This document shows, piece after piece, positions 26,541-38,866 of a stretch of 64,000 bases of DNA. The DNA lies in contig NC_135551.1 in the NCBI RefSeq assembly GCF_964340395.1, forward strand, positions 13,103,003 through 13,167,002. Direction: 5' to 3'. The position numbers and the translations under genes were made by a program. Source of the DNA: Glandiceps talaboti (taxonomy: Eukaryota; Hemichordata; Enteropneusta; Spengelidae). Below the pieces are notes generated by a model that saw nothing but the letters and a program-made list of their open reading frames with translations, was not told where the DNA came from and made no database searches. The stretch's first letter is position 1, and each line of letters opens with the position of its first letter.

Positions 26541-27795
26541 GTCAGATACAACGGAGGCCTTTTTATTAAAGTTCATTTTTGTTTAGCATAATAAAAATAA
26601 AACCTACCATATTGTTAATGGCATCATCTGTTCTCTGGCTCTCGGGAAAAAAAATCGTGATCGACAAAATGCATAGAACGTAAAAATAGAGTAACACGTA
26701 ACGATAAATCATATTTGACACACCCTAAACAAAGACTTTTGCATTAATGTCTGTGTGTATTATACTCAAATTGAATGAATACATTGCACGTTACAAAATT
26801 ATATACAGACAAGCAGAATGGCCAGTCTGTTCACAAATTTGGTGGTATCGATAGCAACACGTATTCCCTTATTTCTCACTGTAATGATATTTCAGTTGCA
26901 TGATTGCTTCTGCCTACATAACTATTCAATGTTTTATCTCTGTTTCTTCATTTGACATTTCACATATTTCTTTACCGAATTGATATCATGAATTTGTTTG
27001 CTCCAAAATGTTGCTGTAGGTGGTATTTTGTTTATAATGCCTAAACTTTGGGGTAATTTAACACAGTATAACGTGTTCCATCTCCGCCAGTATCATATAG
27101 AATACATGGTAGTGGATACTGCTAGAATAAAGGAGAATCTCTGTAAAATCCATAGAATATAAAGAGACCTGGAATACTGTGGTTGAATACACACTGAATT
27201 CTAAATATGGGTTCTAGTTTGGCTTGGAGCTTTAGCTTTAGAGTCATCTAGTAGACTATACAAAGTGTATACTTTTTGATACTACATAATAAATGTTCCC
27301 ATGGCTACACAATAGACATGTATGGAGTACAGGAAGTGTCCAATCTGTAAGTTGGGTGGTTTAATTATGTAAATATACTATTGCTTTGGGCCAACAAACT
27401 TTTAATTTATGACTGAACTTAATAGAGTTGTTAGGCACACCTAGAAGTGTAGAACAATCAACGCATAATATTCCAATTACGCAACATAGCCCAAAAAAGT
27501 CCCTCATAAAAATGGTACAACATTAACTATATACCTGAATATTGTGGAACCAGTATCTGAAAATGTTACAATGTACGTGCATTGTTTTAATTGCCATCAT
27601 TGTGGGAAATTTGTCTTGCTGGAAAAATGTTACCAAGTTGCCAAAATCATAACACTGAACCATGGAATTATGATTGGACCCCATCACAAAATATAGAACA
27701 AGCAACACAGATGTGGTACATGTATACAATATATAATACAACGCACTCTTCAAGTATGTTTGCTTCATTTCATGTAGTACGATTTAACTCACATC
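26541..27795. other. Upstream flank of gene A, no further exon called
   Basis: Clearly homologous to 61910-63166, so it was part of the duplicated unit. It may hold promoter or distal 5' UTR sequence. Open frames at 27591-27839 (+) and 27523-27768 (-) recur in copy B only because of the duplication and have no recognisable domain. Confidence 0.5.
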
Positions 27796-27992
27796 ACACA
27801 CAAAAACAAATTGTTATGCCACACATCCTCAAAGCTTAAAGCGGATCAAGAAAAATATGTCATATTGAAACTTGAGTTCGTATTGTTAAAATTACATTCG
27901 ACAATGTTCAATTTCTGAGAATTGTCATGTGCGTACTAATCAGGAACTTTGCAAAAATAGCTCAACTGACAGAGGAAGTAACTTCATATAAT

Positions 27993-28030
27993 CTCAGACC
28001 ACTAAAGTCGCTAAATTAAAGTGGTCTGAG
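27993..28030. repeat. Short palindrome, second copy
   Basis: CTCAGACCACT at 27993-28003 and its reverse complement at 28020-28030. The arms match those at 5968-5999 but the loop differs. Confidence 0.7.
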
Positions 28031-30132
28031 ATACGATGTGTCTTTTTGGGGCTCTATAACTCCCAATCCCTCAGTTTGTGGGTGGAAAGGAAATAAGGAA
28101 TGTCCCTCTTATGAATATTTACAGAAACGTCAGTAACATAATCTTAGTTTAAAACAAGCGACCTTGGTCAGAATAGCTTCGCTGTTTTTTTGTTCTTTTG
28201 TTCTAATGTGTAGAAATGGTTCTGTTGTTCAGCTTTTCCAATATGCAGTTTGGGTTTAGCAAAGTAGTAAAGTGGAAAGTGGTTAGTGGTTTCATATGAT
28301 GACGCACACACACTATAGTGTACATTTCACACAGAAAGTTGCTAAAATATTGTACTTTTACATTATATAGTCATCAATAGTACCAAAAACTCTATTTTGA
28401 CCTCTAATTTGCATAATAATGACCCAGTCAATTTGTGTTGAACAAACTTATATATCTGCTCATCCCAAGACACCTACACAACAAAGTTCAACTCAATTAG
28501 CCCAGTAGTCTTGTAGAAGATTTTAAAAGCATTATCAAAAACTCTACTTTTACCCCTAATTTGCATAACAATAGTCCAATCAAGTGTATTGAACAAACAT
28601 ATCTGCTCATCAAATGCCACCTACACACCAAATGTCATGTCAATTTACAATGTAGTTATAGAGGAGAATATGAAAGTAGAATAATTGACGGATGGACGGC
28701 AGAGAATCAACCTAAAATGGAACACATACAGTGAATAAAGAATACATAAACACATTGTCAAAGATTTTAATATTTATGATTGATAACTTTATTCGAGTAC
28801 TCAACACAAAAATTAATTTACATCAGTTAAAACTTGAAAACCCATGTATGCCTATGTATACTTATTATATCAGTATATTGATGGTGCAAATCGAGAGATT
28901 TGATTGGTCAAGACAACAAGCTAACACATCTAAAATACTGATTATACACAGATAGCTTGACTCTAAGCAGCCGTGAAAGAGAATAGTATACTCAATTTTG
29001 ATCGCTGTCATCTGCAGCCATTATGGCAGCCGAATCCGACCGCCTGCACAACACAAAGTCTTCCATGCCGAAAACTACCATTTTTCCTAGCTGGGGGAAG
29101 ATATCCAAAATCCTAGAAATGTCTGATGTTTCCTCAAAACCATTACCTTTTTAGAGTTGCTCAGCATAAGCGTACATCATCGTTCTTGGCCCTATCTAAA
29201 ATGTAGACACAGTGAGGCAGATCCGGGGACAGACCACAAAATGGATTCTAAAATCAGTCCATTCACAAATGAACTTACCACTGTATACACTATTCATCGT
29301 TTAAAGATAAATTTAGTGATGTTGCCCTTGACTTCATATCGTGAGATCGTCCCCATACTGGATGGAGTCGCAATTGAAATTTAACATATATTCAGGTTCT
29401 GGTGCCAATGTATACCTACATTTCATATCCATTTCAAAGTGTACTTTGTTTTACCATTCTTAAACAATTTCTTAACAAATTTCAATATACTGGTATAATT
29501 TGGACGAAACTTTACTAGTTGTACTTTTTAAACGTGACAAAGCACATAATGAAATGTGCGGAGACTCCCATATAAAAATGCTTGAAGCTGGAAATATAAT
29601 GATTATATACTACACTGCGTGTTATGAAACTTAGTGAAATACCCAAATAGTGTAGGCCTGTTGGGAATTATTATTTTTTTCCTAAAGTTTAGCACGTCTA
29701 GACCAATGAGAATTTTGTCATGATTACCATTTCACTCATGACTTATCATGTGGAATGGGTATTGTCTGACGATAAATACATAGCATTTTGGTTTGCAAGT
29801 TTGCATAGCTAGCAGATCTTTTCCCTTTGATCTGGGTGGGGGGGGGGGGAAACCATATGTCTTCAATAAATCAATTTTGCTTTCAGTACGTCAGGCGCGC
29901 TTATCAATAGTATTACGGTGTATGCATTATTGCTATTCATACGTACAGGTGTTTTCTCTACTGTTTCTCCCTACTATAATGATGTATGGTGTTACACCAT
30001 AGGGAAGAGATGACAAATGTGTGTGCCAAAACAAAGACACTACTGTTTCAATTGTTGTTTATATCATGCTCACATCGTATGGCTCTATTACATGCCAACA
30101 AAAGAACCGAATTACCAGTTGGTTCACAAACG

Positions 30133-30325
30133 TTGTGGTATCGATGGCAACAAGCATTTCATTTTCACTTTCTTTAAAGGGTAGTTTTAGTATGGAGGAG
30201 TTATTTATTTCTGTATTTATATCAGAAATCAGATCTCTGATTTTGTGCATCTCCTCCCCAAACTCCGCATCGCTACTTTGTTTGCACCCCCATTCCATTT
30301 TCTCCTCAAGGCCATACCCTGACAT
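30133..30325 (-). pseudogene. Possible orphan exon of unknown protein
   Basis: A minus-strand open frame reads MSGYGLEEKMEWGCKQ.., IRDLISDINTEINN and VAIDTTTFVNQL up to a possible donor CTG|GTAATT near 30109-30114. A related phrase (VAIDTTKFVNRL) can be read at 26830-26865 and 62190-62225, and a decayed one near 30430. Function is unknown, and it may be an old repeat rather than an exon. Confidence 0.25.
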
Positions 30326-31299
30326 AAATTCTACTGTTCCCTTATTTCCTGTTGTTACTGTAGTATTTTAACTAAAGCATTAAATAAGGTTAATATATGC
30401 AGATGTAATGGGCAGATATATTGATTAACCAGTTGGATCAGAAACGTTGGGGTATCCATGACAACTTTTGATATGTCAACTTAGTTGTTCTTTGGCAATT
30501 GGAACGAAGGATACGTTTAATAAAATGACGTTATTTAGTCCTATACCATCAACACATGTACAACTTAATTAGTTTGAATCTCATACTTAAATGTATACAA
30601 GGGGAAGTATACCTTATAGTTCGGTTGTGTACATGATTTACATGACCGTTTTCTTTACGTTTCAAATATTAAATTAAAATAGGTTAGCGAGTCTTGTCTA
30701 TTCTGCAAATATGTATATATTGTAGCATATAATTATCTTACGAAATAATAGAAACCGACATACCATAAATATGAATAATTCAAATATGTCTGGTGTATAA
30801 TGAAATATATTTTGGATATTCAAGATCAAATCTATTGTATTGAAATTCTGTTTACTTCATTCTCCTTTATAGTCCAGTCAATCTAGCGAAATTTTGGGCT
30901 AACCTTGAACTAATTGTAACATAAATTATTTTTAGTGCATCTTGCTCAGAAATTTATACTGAACAATAAATCAAAGTCTGGGAAAATGTAAGTGGTGGAT
31001 CAGGGCTAAAAAGGAGTTTTTTTAATAATCGACTAATTACAATATTGATGAAACACTGTGTGTGTGGCCATTGAAAACACTGGTCATAGTTTCCTTTAGT
31101 ACCTATTTATCAAATTTCACAAAATAAAAAAATACATGTTTTGAGGTAGGTAAAAGGAGACCAGAAGAATAGGTACTTTCTAATCAAGTCTGTTTCCTTA
31201 GAGACTGTAAATAAAATGTAAAGAGGGCAGTGACAAAATTAAATATCTATGAAAAGATATATATTGTAAATCAACATGAGTTGCAGTGTATTCACATGA

Positions 31300-34200
31300 G
31301 GTGCAGTATATCAGGTGACGAGTTATGATAAACATTCCTTGATGATTTGGACCTAAAATTAAGAGGTAAGTTGTTCCAGTGTATAGCTCCTGTGCATGAC
31401 ATTACAAATTTACCTATTTCAGTGTTTATCCTTGGGATTCAAATATTGCCCATAATTTTGTGACGTGTATTATAATAGTGAGTGGGAAATGAACAATATT
31501 GTGTGAAATGATGTGGCAAGTTACTGTTGAGTAAGTCGTACTTAAAAGTGCAAATCTGAAGTATGTGTTGGTTAAATATATTTAGGTGAAATTGATTAAA
31601 TAGTTGATTGGAGCCTACTGTACGATCACTGTAGATTATAGGTCTGGCTGCTATTTTTTGAAAGTGAGGATACAAGTCAGATGTGATCTGTATGTAGAGC
31701 CCCAGACCTCAAGGCCATAAGTAACATGTGGTTGTATGAAAGTTTTGTAAATTAACAAGATAATACTTTGTGGTATAAACTGACTCCGTCGAAAGATCGA
31801 TAATGCCAACTTTTTTCCTCACAATAGAGTTCACTTTGTATGCATGTTTGGACCAGTTAAGATTTCTGTCTAAGGTAACACCAATAAAGCAAGTTTCATC
31901 AAGTTCATTAATTTCCTTATTGTTGATGTGTAGATTTCCACAAAGAACAACTTTTCTTTTGTTTGTTCGAAAGACAATGTAATTTGTTTTGGGATGGTTA
32001 ATTGTGAGTTTGTTTGTATTACACCATGTTACAACTTTGGTGTTCATAAAGACTATTCTGATTTTCCAAAAAACTAGTTAGTCGAGTGTTGACAATTTGC
32101 TCTATGACTTTATTTAAAAGGGGCAGAATTGAGATAGGTCTATAATTACCAGGGTCATCAGTAGCGCCTTTCTTATAAATAGGGGATACTTTGGCTAATT
32201 CAAATACTTTGGGAAAAACACCAGACATAAATGATAAATTAACAATGTAGGCAAGTGGTTTAGCTATAACAGATGCTTCGTCAATAAGTAATCTAGCTGG
32301 ACAGTCATCATGACCACTAGTCTTTTTAGCATTTAGGTTAGTGATAAATGCTTTCACTTCATGTTCCGTTGTGTGGGACTCATAAAAAATGAATTTTTAG
32401 AGGGCTGTGGTAAGTATTCGCTGAAAATTTGGTTTTGTGGAACCAATTTTACGAGCTAGATCTGGTCCTATATTTACAAAATACCTATTGAAAGCTGTTA
32501 CAATATCAATAGCTGTTTTGCTTTCCTAATAACAGAGACCAAAACATTTCTTTACTGTTTGTATTTAGAGGCAATATTTCTATTACAATTCGAGCTGATC
32601 ATCTTGGAATAAAGTTGTGCTTAGTCTTTATTGATGTCTTGATTGCTATAGCGATCCAAGGTTTGTTTACTTCTTATTATTGACTATCTTAGTGGTAAGA
32701 GGTGCATGCCTATTACATATATCACTGAATATAGAATGGAATCTCTCGTAGGCAGTATCCACATCTGTACTGTTATATATAGAATCCCATGGAGCACTTA
32801 GTAGGTCATTATGATAGTGAGAATAATCATAATGATTATAATTTTTAAAGGTAATTTTATGTTTGTATGATAATTTGATTGGGTAATCTTCAAAACGGGC
32901 AAAATAGGGTAGTGGTATGAAATATCACTTAACAGAGTACCTGCATGAATTTTGTATGAACAAATATTAGTGTAGATATGATCTATAAATGTTTGAGAAG
33001 TACTTGTCACTCTGGTTGGTGTAGATATCAGCTGATATAATCTAAACATTCTAAAGATGCAAGTAGTGATTCAACCTGAAGTGAATTATTTATAGCGTTT
33101 ATATTAATTAAAATTACCCATTAAAATACAACGGGTTTTATCAAGCCTACAATCACTTAATACACTTAGTAAACTATTATGAAATTCATTAATATCAGCG
33201 TTTGGCTTCCTGTATATGGTACCCATTATTGTTTTAGTTACTCATGTTTTTACTTCCAATCAGAGGGACTCTGCGTGAGTATTGACAACATTTTGTAAGT
33301 TGTATGTGAGAGATGAGTGTATATATGCCCCTACCCCACCACCCCTACCCACATCAAGTGATTTACATTCAAATGTATAAACATGTATATTACAAATATT
33401 CAAATTACTGGTATCCCAAACCACAGATATACCAATAATAACAAATTTAGACTTAATAATGTCTTCACACATTAGTTTTAAACTATCAATATTTTAATGT
33501 AATGACCTGATATTGACATGGGATACACATAAAGAACTATTTGATATAGAATCATAACACTCATCAAAATTGTATGGTGATAGGGAGGAGTGGTCTACAT
33601 TAAAAAGCAAAGAAGTATCATTGTTATTGTTCATAGTTTGGGTACGTAACTACTTGTTGTTGTTGTTGTTGTTGTACTTATACAACGCACATGAGGCACC
33701 CACAAAAGGTCTTACTGTTCCATAAGGAAAAGCTTTGAGGTAAGTTCTGAGGTAGTCGGAGTGTGAAATTCATAGTACCTTCACAGTTCTATATTAAACA
33801 ATTCTTGATAAGTCATCTTCTCTAGAAATGATAAGTATTCTTGACGTGTCGTCCTTCTTAACATAAATCTTCCCATTATTTGTCCACATGTACTTGTAGC
33901 GAGTATCTTTCCTTCTTATATTTACCTTGTACAGTAGTTTGCGCATGGCTGGTAGTAGATTTTCGTTGATGTATAGTTTTGATAGGCTATCCATACCAAA
34001 ATGTATAGCAGTTGTATTTTTTACTTTTTTCCTATTGTCGCACACGCTGTTCCTTGCCTTCCTGGTTGTAAATTTTACTATGATCGGTCTAGGTCTTGTT
34101 CGTGTTGACATGGCTGATGCGGCAGTGTTGTTATGCCTGTCTTGTGGTCCAATGCGGTGAGCAATGTCGACATCACTTTCTTTAACATGTTTAATGTTCG

Positions 34201-34740
34201 TGTTTATCTTCTTGAATATTCTGAATACCGTTCTGGTCACATCTTCACCTTCTGTCTCAGGGACACAACTTACTTCCAGGTTTATTCTCCAGTTGCATTG
34301 ATTTAAATTGTTCAGATCGTCTTCTACCGTATTGATATGTTGACTCAGTTGTGCGTTTTGTTGTCTTAGTTGTGTGTTATCACGTTCCACAGTGTCTATA
34401 CGATTTTTCATTCTTCATATTTGACTTTGAAAAAGCCATTCAATTATTCAACTGGGTTTGTTGTTCTTTGACGTCTTGTAGGTCAGTTTGTATTTTGGAT
34501 AGCTGTATGATGATCGTCTGTAACAGGTGTTGAAGCCTCTCGTCGTCACTGACTCTAGATACGGGACTGTCAGTACTGTTAGCCGCCATCTTGTCCAATG
34601 CAGTAACACTTTGAGTTGTAGGTTTTCCGGAACGCTTCGTGTTGCAGTTACTACAGCACATTAAATCGCCCTGACACATTTTCACTCCCTTTTTGGTATT
34701 ACAAGTTTCACATCTCATAACGATATATGCTTGTATGCTG
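31300..34740 (-). pseudogene. Decayed LINE with ORF1, endonuclease and deleted RT core
   Basis: Minus-strand element read from high to low coordinate. ORF1 starts at 34718 with a Cys-rich finger (CETCNTKKGVKMC, CCSNCN). It continues at 33794-34411 with a coiled coil and a basic domain (IAHRIG, RPIIVKFTTRKARN), a common LINE ORF1 layout. AP-endonuclease pieces follow at 33260-33472 (GRGGGVGAYI) and 32798-33049 (PTRVTSTSQTFIDHIYTN, DISYHYPI). The RT start is at 32019-32357 (NYRPISILPLLNKVIEQIV). The frame then jumps from LYEHQS straight to WCNTNKLTIN, so the palm with its catalytic aspartates is gone. The 3' part is 31439-32047. Confidence 0.85.
33794..34411 (-). pseudogene. LINE ORF1-like protein, coiled coil plus RNA-binding-like domain
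   Basis: The longest intact piece of the LINE, 205 residues. Residues 1-35 form a heptad-rich Gln/Asn coiled coil. The centre (VFRIFKKINTN, DIAHRIGPQDR) and basic end (KARNSVCDNRKKVKN, INENLLPAMRKLLYKV) resemble ORF1 proteins that coat LINE RNA. It is separated from the finger-bearing start (34440-34718) by a frame disruption. Confidence 0.75.
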
Positions 34741-34979
34741 CTTCAGATCGCAAAAATTAACAAAAGAAAGTCAATACTGTGGAGCCACTACAAAAGACGC
34801 CCTGCACTATGAAGAGCGCCCTCTTATAATAAGTACTGTTTATCATGTTGAAAGTTTTTCATTTCTGCCATAGAGGGCACTGTCCATGATTGAACTGGGC
34901 AGGATACCTAGTACGTTGTGCTATTTAATGTAGTTCCAGTATACGGATTTATACTGTTCTGAAAGGCTCTATATATATT

Positions 34980-36870
34980 TTGGAAGTTTTTTGAAGTGCT
35001 GTGTGATATGATCTGTGATCATCTGTTACATACGTTTGCATACAATGCTGGTAAGACTCACTGGTCTATATTTACTGGCTAATTTCCTATTTCCTTTCAA
35101 AGTTTGTAGATGGTTGATATTCGTCCTTGTTTGTTTCCAAATTGGTGGTACCTCCATATTTTGTAGTGATGTCAGTGAAGCACTTAAACTAAAAATGGAT
35201 AACTGAATGGTCACTTTTGCCAATAGGACTATGGTAGTTTAATGCCTGAATCATGGCTTGCTCATTTGTGAGAATTAGATCCAGCATGCTGTGTGCATTA
35301 TTGATACGGTTCATTGTAGGGTTTGCAATATGCTGGTGAAGATAACCATCTCTTAGGCATGCTATAAATCTAAATTCTTCATTATTTGTGGTCAGATTTA
35401 GTACTCCAGTCCCTCCAGTTTATATCTGGTTACTATTAGTTGAAATCTCCCATAATCAACAGGTGGCTATGTCTATGTTTTGTAGTTTCTACTATTAGTT
35501 GTCTCAGTTTTGCAAATGCTTTCCATAGTTGTGCTTGGACTTCTACAGATGCATCCATCCAAGTAGTTTATCCTTCAAGTTCAGTTGTACTTCTGCCCAT
35601 ACCGATTCTTGACAATAAATGTTCACGGCATATGAGCTTGATCGCAGAGATTTACGTATGTACAGTATAATTCCTCTTCCATTTCTATCATTTAAATTAC
35701 AGTGAAAAATATCATAATCTTCTAAAGTCATTTCAGCTACATTTATTAGAAATATTGAGTGTTTTGGTCTCACTTCTGTTATACCAATACTCTTTGGCTT
35801 GTGGACTTGGACTATCAGCTTGAATTCATCCCATTTGTTTAGCAAGCTGTCCGTATTTCTGTAAGTACATTGTATAAAGTTCTTGATTTACTGTTCTTAC
35901 TCCTTCTATCTCACTATCTTTCTTGCCCACGGAGGTCCTCCCACTCTGAACATCTACTTCCCCTGCGAAACCTCTTCCTTTTATTTGGCTTCAGCGTGGA
36001 GTTTCTTGTACTCTTCTCTCTCTGTCTGTGAAATGTCATGGGAAACTGTAAACTCACTAAATGGTAGTTCATCTCCTCGCAGGTTAGGCAGATTTCTCAA
36101 AAAACTATTTTTTGTTTCAGTGTCACTAAAAGACACAAACATGGGCGTGCACTCTTCCTTCCTTTCTCCAAGTCTGTCTTCTTGGGGGTTAACATCTAAA
36201 TCACATACTTCATTACATAGTTTTTTTACCATTCCATGTTCTCCTTCATTCTCTCTTCTCGCAAGTTTGTCTTGGGTCCTGGTATATTAAAAATAATAAT
36301 GCTGGGTTCTTTGACTCTTCTTTCGTTCATTTATTTCACAGTCTTTTCTATAGTAATTTTCTCATTTGATTTGCTCGTAGTCTCTTGAATACTAGGGTTT
36401 CCTAATTCTGTGAGTTCTTCATGTATATCTTTAATATAACTTACTTCACGTTTCTGCTGTAGTTTATTATCACGTCCATTCAAACGATCATTGATTCCTT
36501 GGACCTGTGATTCCAGCTTAGTTTGATTCATTTGAAGGTTTGCCACCATCTTAAGTATATTTCCAGCAGTTGAAAAACATGTTTTAGAATACCAATATAC
36601 TGTGCTTGCTTCCCCTCATTTGGATATAGATTCGAATACTTGCTTTGATATTTGCTGTCATGAGCAATGAAACCAGAAATTACAAAGGTCACAGTTAATT
36701 TCAGAGTGACTATCCAATACCATTAGGTTATAGCTCCCACAGTGGATGTGGTCATTTCTATCCTTGGAGGGTATTATATGTTTGTCTGTGTTGTTGACAC
36801 TTGAAGTGGTACTTCCTTTATGAGTTGACTTGCTTGGGTTAGCAGTCGCCATCTTGTTTTACTACACGTT
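34980..36870 (-). pseudogene. Second decayed LINE (PHD-type ORF1, endonuclease, RT fragment)
   Basis: Different family from its neighbour. At 36658-36852 there is a PHD-like Cys/His cluster (CGSYNLMV, INCDLCNFWFHC). A coiled coil follows at 36331-36549, and an ORF1 central domain at 35981-36232 (PMFVSFSDTETKNSFLRNL, VSHDISQTEREEYKKL). Next are the start of an AP endonuclease at 35543-35845 (GITEVRP, YDIFHC, GRGIILYI) and an RT piece at 35026-35223 (YRPVSLTSIVCK). The RT is cut off near 34980. Stops and frameshifts throughout show it is inactive. Confidence 0.8.
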
Positions 36871-37207
36871 GTGCACAACAATTCAAAAATGATTGTACCA
36901 AGTTCTCTAAGCAGAAGTCAAATTAACTTCTCCAAATCCGTCAAAGCCCAAAGTACACCTTTATCTATATTGCCAATACCATTTAACTACAAACTAACAA
37001 TGTTCTTTGAACAGAAATCCCGGAGCAATAGGAGCATTTTGAGGTGCCTGTTACTTGTGTAACAACAGTGCCCTCCTACACTAATTTATTGACACATTGG
37101 TGATTTTGCCATATATAGGAATGGTTCGATGATCAAAAATATTTGTACTTGAGTCTCTATTCCTATATAGTTTAACTGGGAGTATGCAAAAGTTATTCAA
37201 CATACCG

Positions 37208-37211
<4 letters not shown>
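36871..37211. other. Spacer between LINE and Penelope-like element
   Basis: No gene. It ends at the (AT)n tract flanking the Penelope-like element. Confidence 0.5.

Positions 37212-37304
<93 letters not shown>
37212..37304. repeat. (AT)n microsatellite at 3' edge of Penelope-like element
   Basis: About 46 AT units. It is followed by ATAACTCGGTG, whose reverse complement precedes the (AT)n at the other edge of the element. Confidence 0.95.
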
Positions 37305-37305
<1 letters not shown>

Positions 37306-37362
37306 CTCGGTGAGTATCAATCTGCTATAAGACAGTGCTCTATACCGCAGTGGCAGAGCGTA

Positions 37363-37435
37363 ATAGTTTTGGTAGTACTGGAACTCTTTCTTGGGTGTAA
37401 CTCGGAGTTTCACGCATATTGCGATCATCAGACAC
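37363..37435 (-). repeat. Penelope pLTR, downstream copy
   Basis: 73 bp identical to 38790-38862. It is followed by the element's 3' non-coding region. Confidence 0.9.
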
Positions 37436-37441
37436 TCTGAG
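37382..37441 (-). ncRNA. Hammerhead-ribozyme-like motif (3' copy)
   Basis: On the minus strand: stem I GTGT, core CTGATGA (37425-37431), stem II CGCA/TGCG with loop ATA, GAAA, stem III ACT/AGT with loop CCG, then U and ACAC closing stem I. An outer CTC/GAG pairing is possible. The predicted cut is between 37399 and 37398. Base pair 10.1-11.1 would be U-U, a weakness. Confidence 0.55.
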
Positions 37442-37639
37442 GCCTACTCTCTGGGTGTGCTGTATATATAGAGTGTAGACAATAGAAATACCATCACTAT
37501 TGTCTGTGTCGGTGGGTAGGTGTTGTATGTGTGGAGGTGTTGGTTGTTATTGTGTGGGTTATTGGGTGCGGACAAGTAAGTGTTGGCGGGTTGTTCCATG
37601 TTGGGCTTTGATGTTCCGTTAGTTAACGGGTTTAATAGT

Positions 37640-38767
37640 TTAGGTGATAGATGCTCTATTGAAGTTGGACAAATAAAACTTATTCTCGTGTCGGCATTTG
37701 GATATCAACTCAGTTCTTTTGTTTAGTGTGGAGCTTTTGTCTGCTTTAATAATAGTTAGTTTTTCGGTTAAACACAGGTTGCATCGTTTTGTTTTATTGG
37801 TGTATGCTTGGGCTTTCTTGTTGATGGACCAGGATACGGAAAAAGGCTCATTGTTTCTTTTCAGTTTCCAAATGTGTTTTGATAGTTCTGTGCTGTTTTC
37901 GTGTTTTTCATGTTTGAATGACTGTTTGTGGTTGGCGTATCTCTGTTTGAAGTTGTTCTCTGTTAGACCGATATATACTTTAGTTTGTTTTCCGTGGACG
38001 GTGGCTTGGTATACGATGTTTTCCGTTTGGCATTCGCCGTTCAGAGGGCAGGTGTCTTTCTGTCTGCAATTACAGGGTTTTTGAGTGGGTTTAGTTTCGC
38101 TGTTGGAGATGGTGGCGTTATGCGCTTTGATTATGGTAGCCATGTTTGGCATGCAGCTATAACTGACTTTGACATTGTTTCTGTTGAATATTTTGTGTAA
38201 CTTAGAGTCTGCTGGGAAATGTTTTGTGATTAGGTTGAGGAATCGTTTGCCTACATTGGTGGCTACATTTTTGCTGTATGGTGGGTTAAACCAGATGGTG
38301 TTTCTATTTCTGTTTTTCTTGTTTTTCTGCGTCGGGGTGCTGGTGTACGTGATGTTCTCTTTGTGGCCGCTGGTTTTTAGTGCATTTTGGTACAGTGGGG
38401 CTGCCTGGTTGAAGATGTGTTCGTCGGATGATATGTCGGAAATTCTACGGCCGATGGCTGACGATATGTTCTTGATGATGCTGGGTGGGTGGTTAGACTG
38501 TGTGTGTATGTACATGGGGTTGTCGTTGGGTTTCCTGTAAGGGTAATATTTACCGTTGTTGAGGTTGAGCGTTATGTCTAGAAAGTTGACGGTTTTCAGA
38601 TTGGTGAGTATGGTTATTTTTAACCCCATGGCTTTGAAGGTTTTAGTTATGTCTTTTCTGATACTTTCTGATTTACTTCCGGTGATGTTCTTGAAGGCGG
38701 CTAGTCCGTCGTCCCTATATAGACCTATGTTTTCTTTACCGTATTTTTTGGCTAATTTGTGTAGCAT
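37640..38767 (-). CDS. Penelope-like RT end plus GIY-YIG endonuclease (truncated)
   Basis: 375-residue open frame. It begins inside the RT at GLYRDDGLAAF, the motif C with paired aspartates (residues about 16-26). It then carries FLDITLNLNNGKYYPYRKPN and the basic connector. A Cys cluster, CNCRQKDTCPLNGEC, lies near residues 235-249. Next comes the GIY-YIG nuclease: IVYQATV, KVYIGLTENNFKQRYANHK, ELSKHIW. Such proteins nick target DNA and prime reverse transcription from it. RT motifs 1-B are missing upstream because the copy is truncated just before 38770, so it cannot act alone. The start codon is merely the first Met in the frame. Confidence 0.88.
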   Translation of the reverse strand: MLHKLAKKYGKENIGLYRDDGLAAFKNITGSKSESIRKDITKTFKAMGLKITILTNLKTVNFLDITLNLNNGKYYPYRKPNDNPMYIHTQSNHPPSIIKNISSAIGRRISDISSDEHIFNQAAPLYQNALKTSGHKENITYTSTPTQKNKKNRNRNTIWFNPPYSKNVATNVGKRFLNLITKHFPADSKLHKIFNRNNVKVSYSCMPNMATIIKAHNATISNSETKPTQKPCNCRQKDTCPLNGECQTENIVYQATVHGKQTKVYIGLTENNFKQRYANHKQSFKHEKHENSTELSKHIWKLKRNNEPFSVSWSINKKAQAYTNKTKRCNLCLTEKLTIIKADKSSTLNKRTELISKCRHENKFYLSNFNRASIT

Positions 38768-38789
38768 GAATATTCCGATATATATATAT

Positions 38790-38862
38790 ATAGTTTTGGT
38801 AGTACTGGAACTCTTTCTTGGGTGTAACTCGGAGTTTCACGCATATTGCGATCATCAGACAC
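38790..38862 (-). repeat. Penelope pLTR, upstream copy
   Basis: 73 bp identical to 37363-37435, lying directly upstream of the truncated RT frame across a short (TA)n. Confidence 0.9.
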
Positions 38863-38866
38863 CGAG

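Larger units (their letters stand above)
27796..31300. other. Intergenic spacer, few recognisable features
   Basis: Contains the short palindrome at 27993-28030 and a G run near 29838-29848. A possible orphan exon at 30133-30325 is noted separately. No transposon protein was recognised. Confidence 0.5.

Noticed and set aside
27591-27839. Conserved open frame also present at 62961-63254
   Set aside because: Conservation is explained by the segmental duplication. No domain, and the B copy runs into (CA)n.
34351-34533. Plus-strand Cys/Val-rich open frame
   Set aside because: Antisense shadow of the LINE ORF1.
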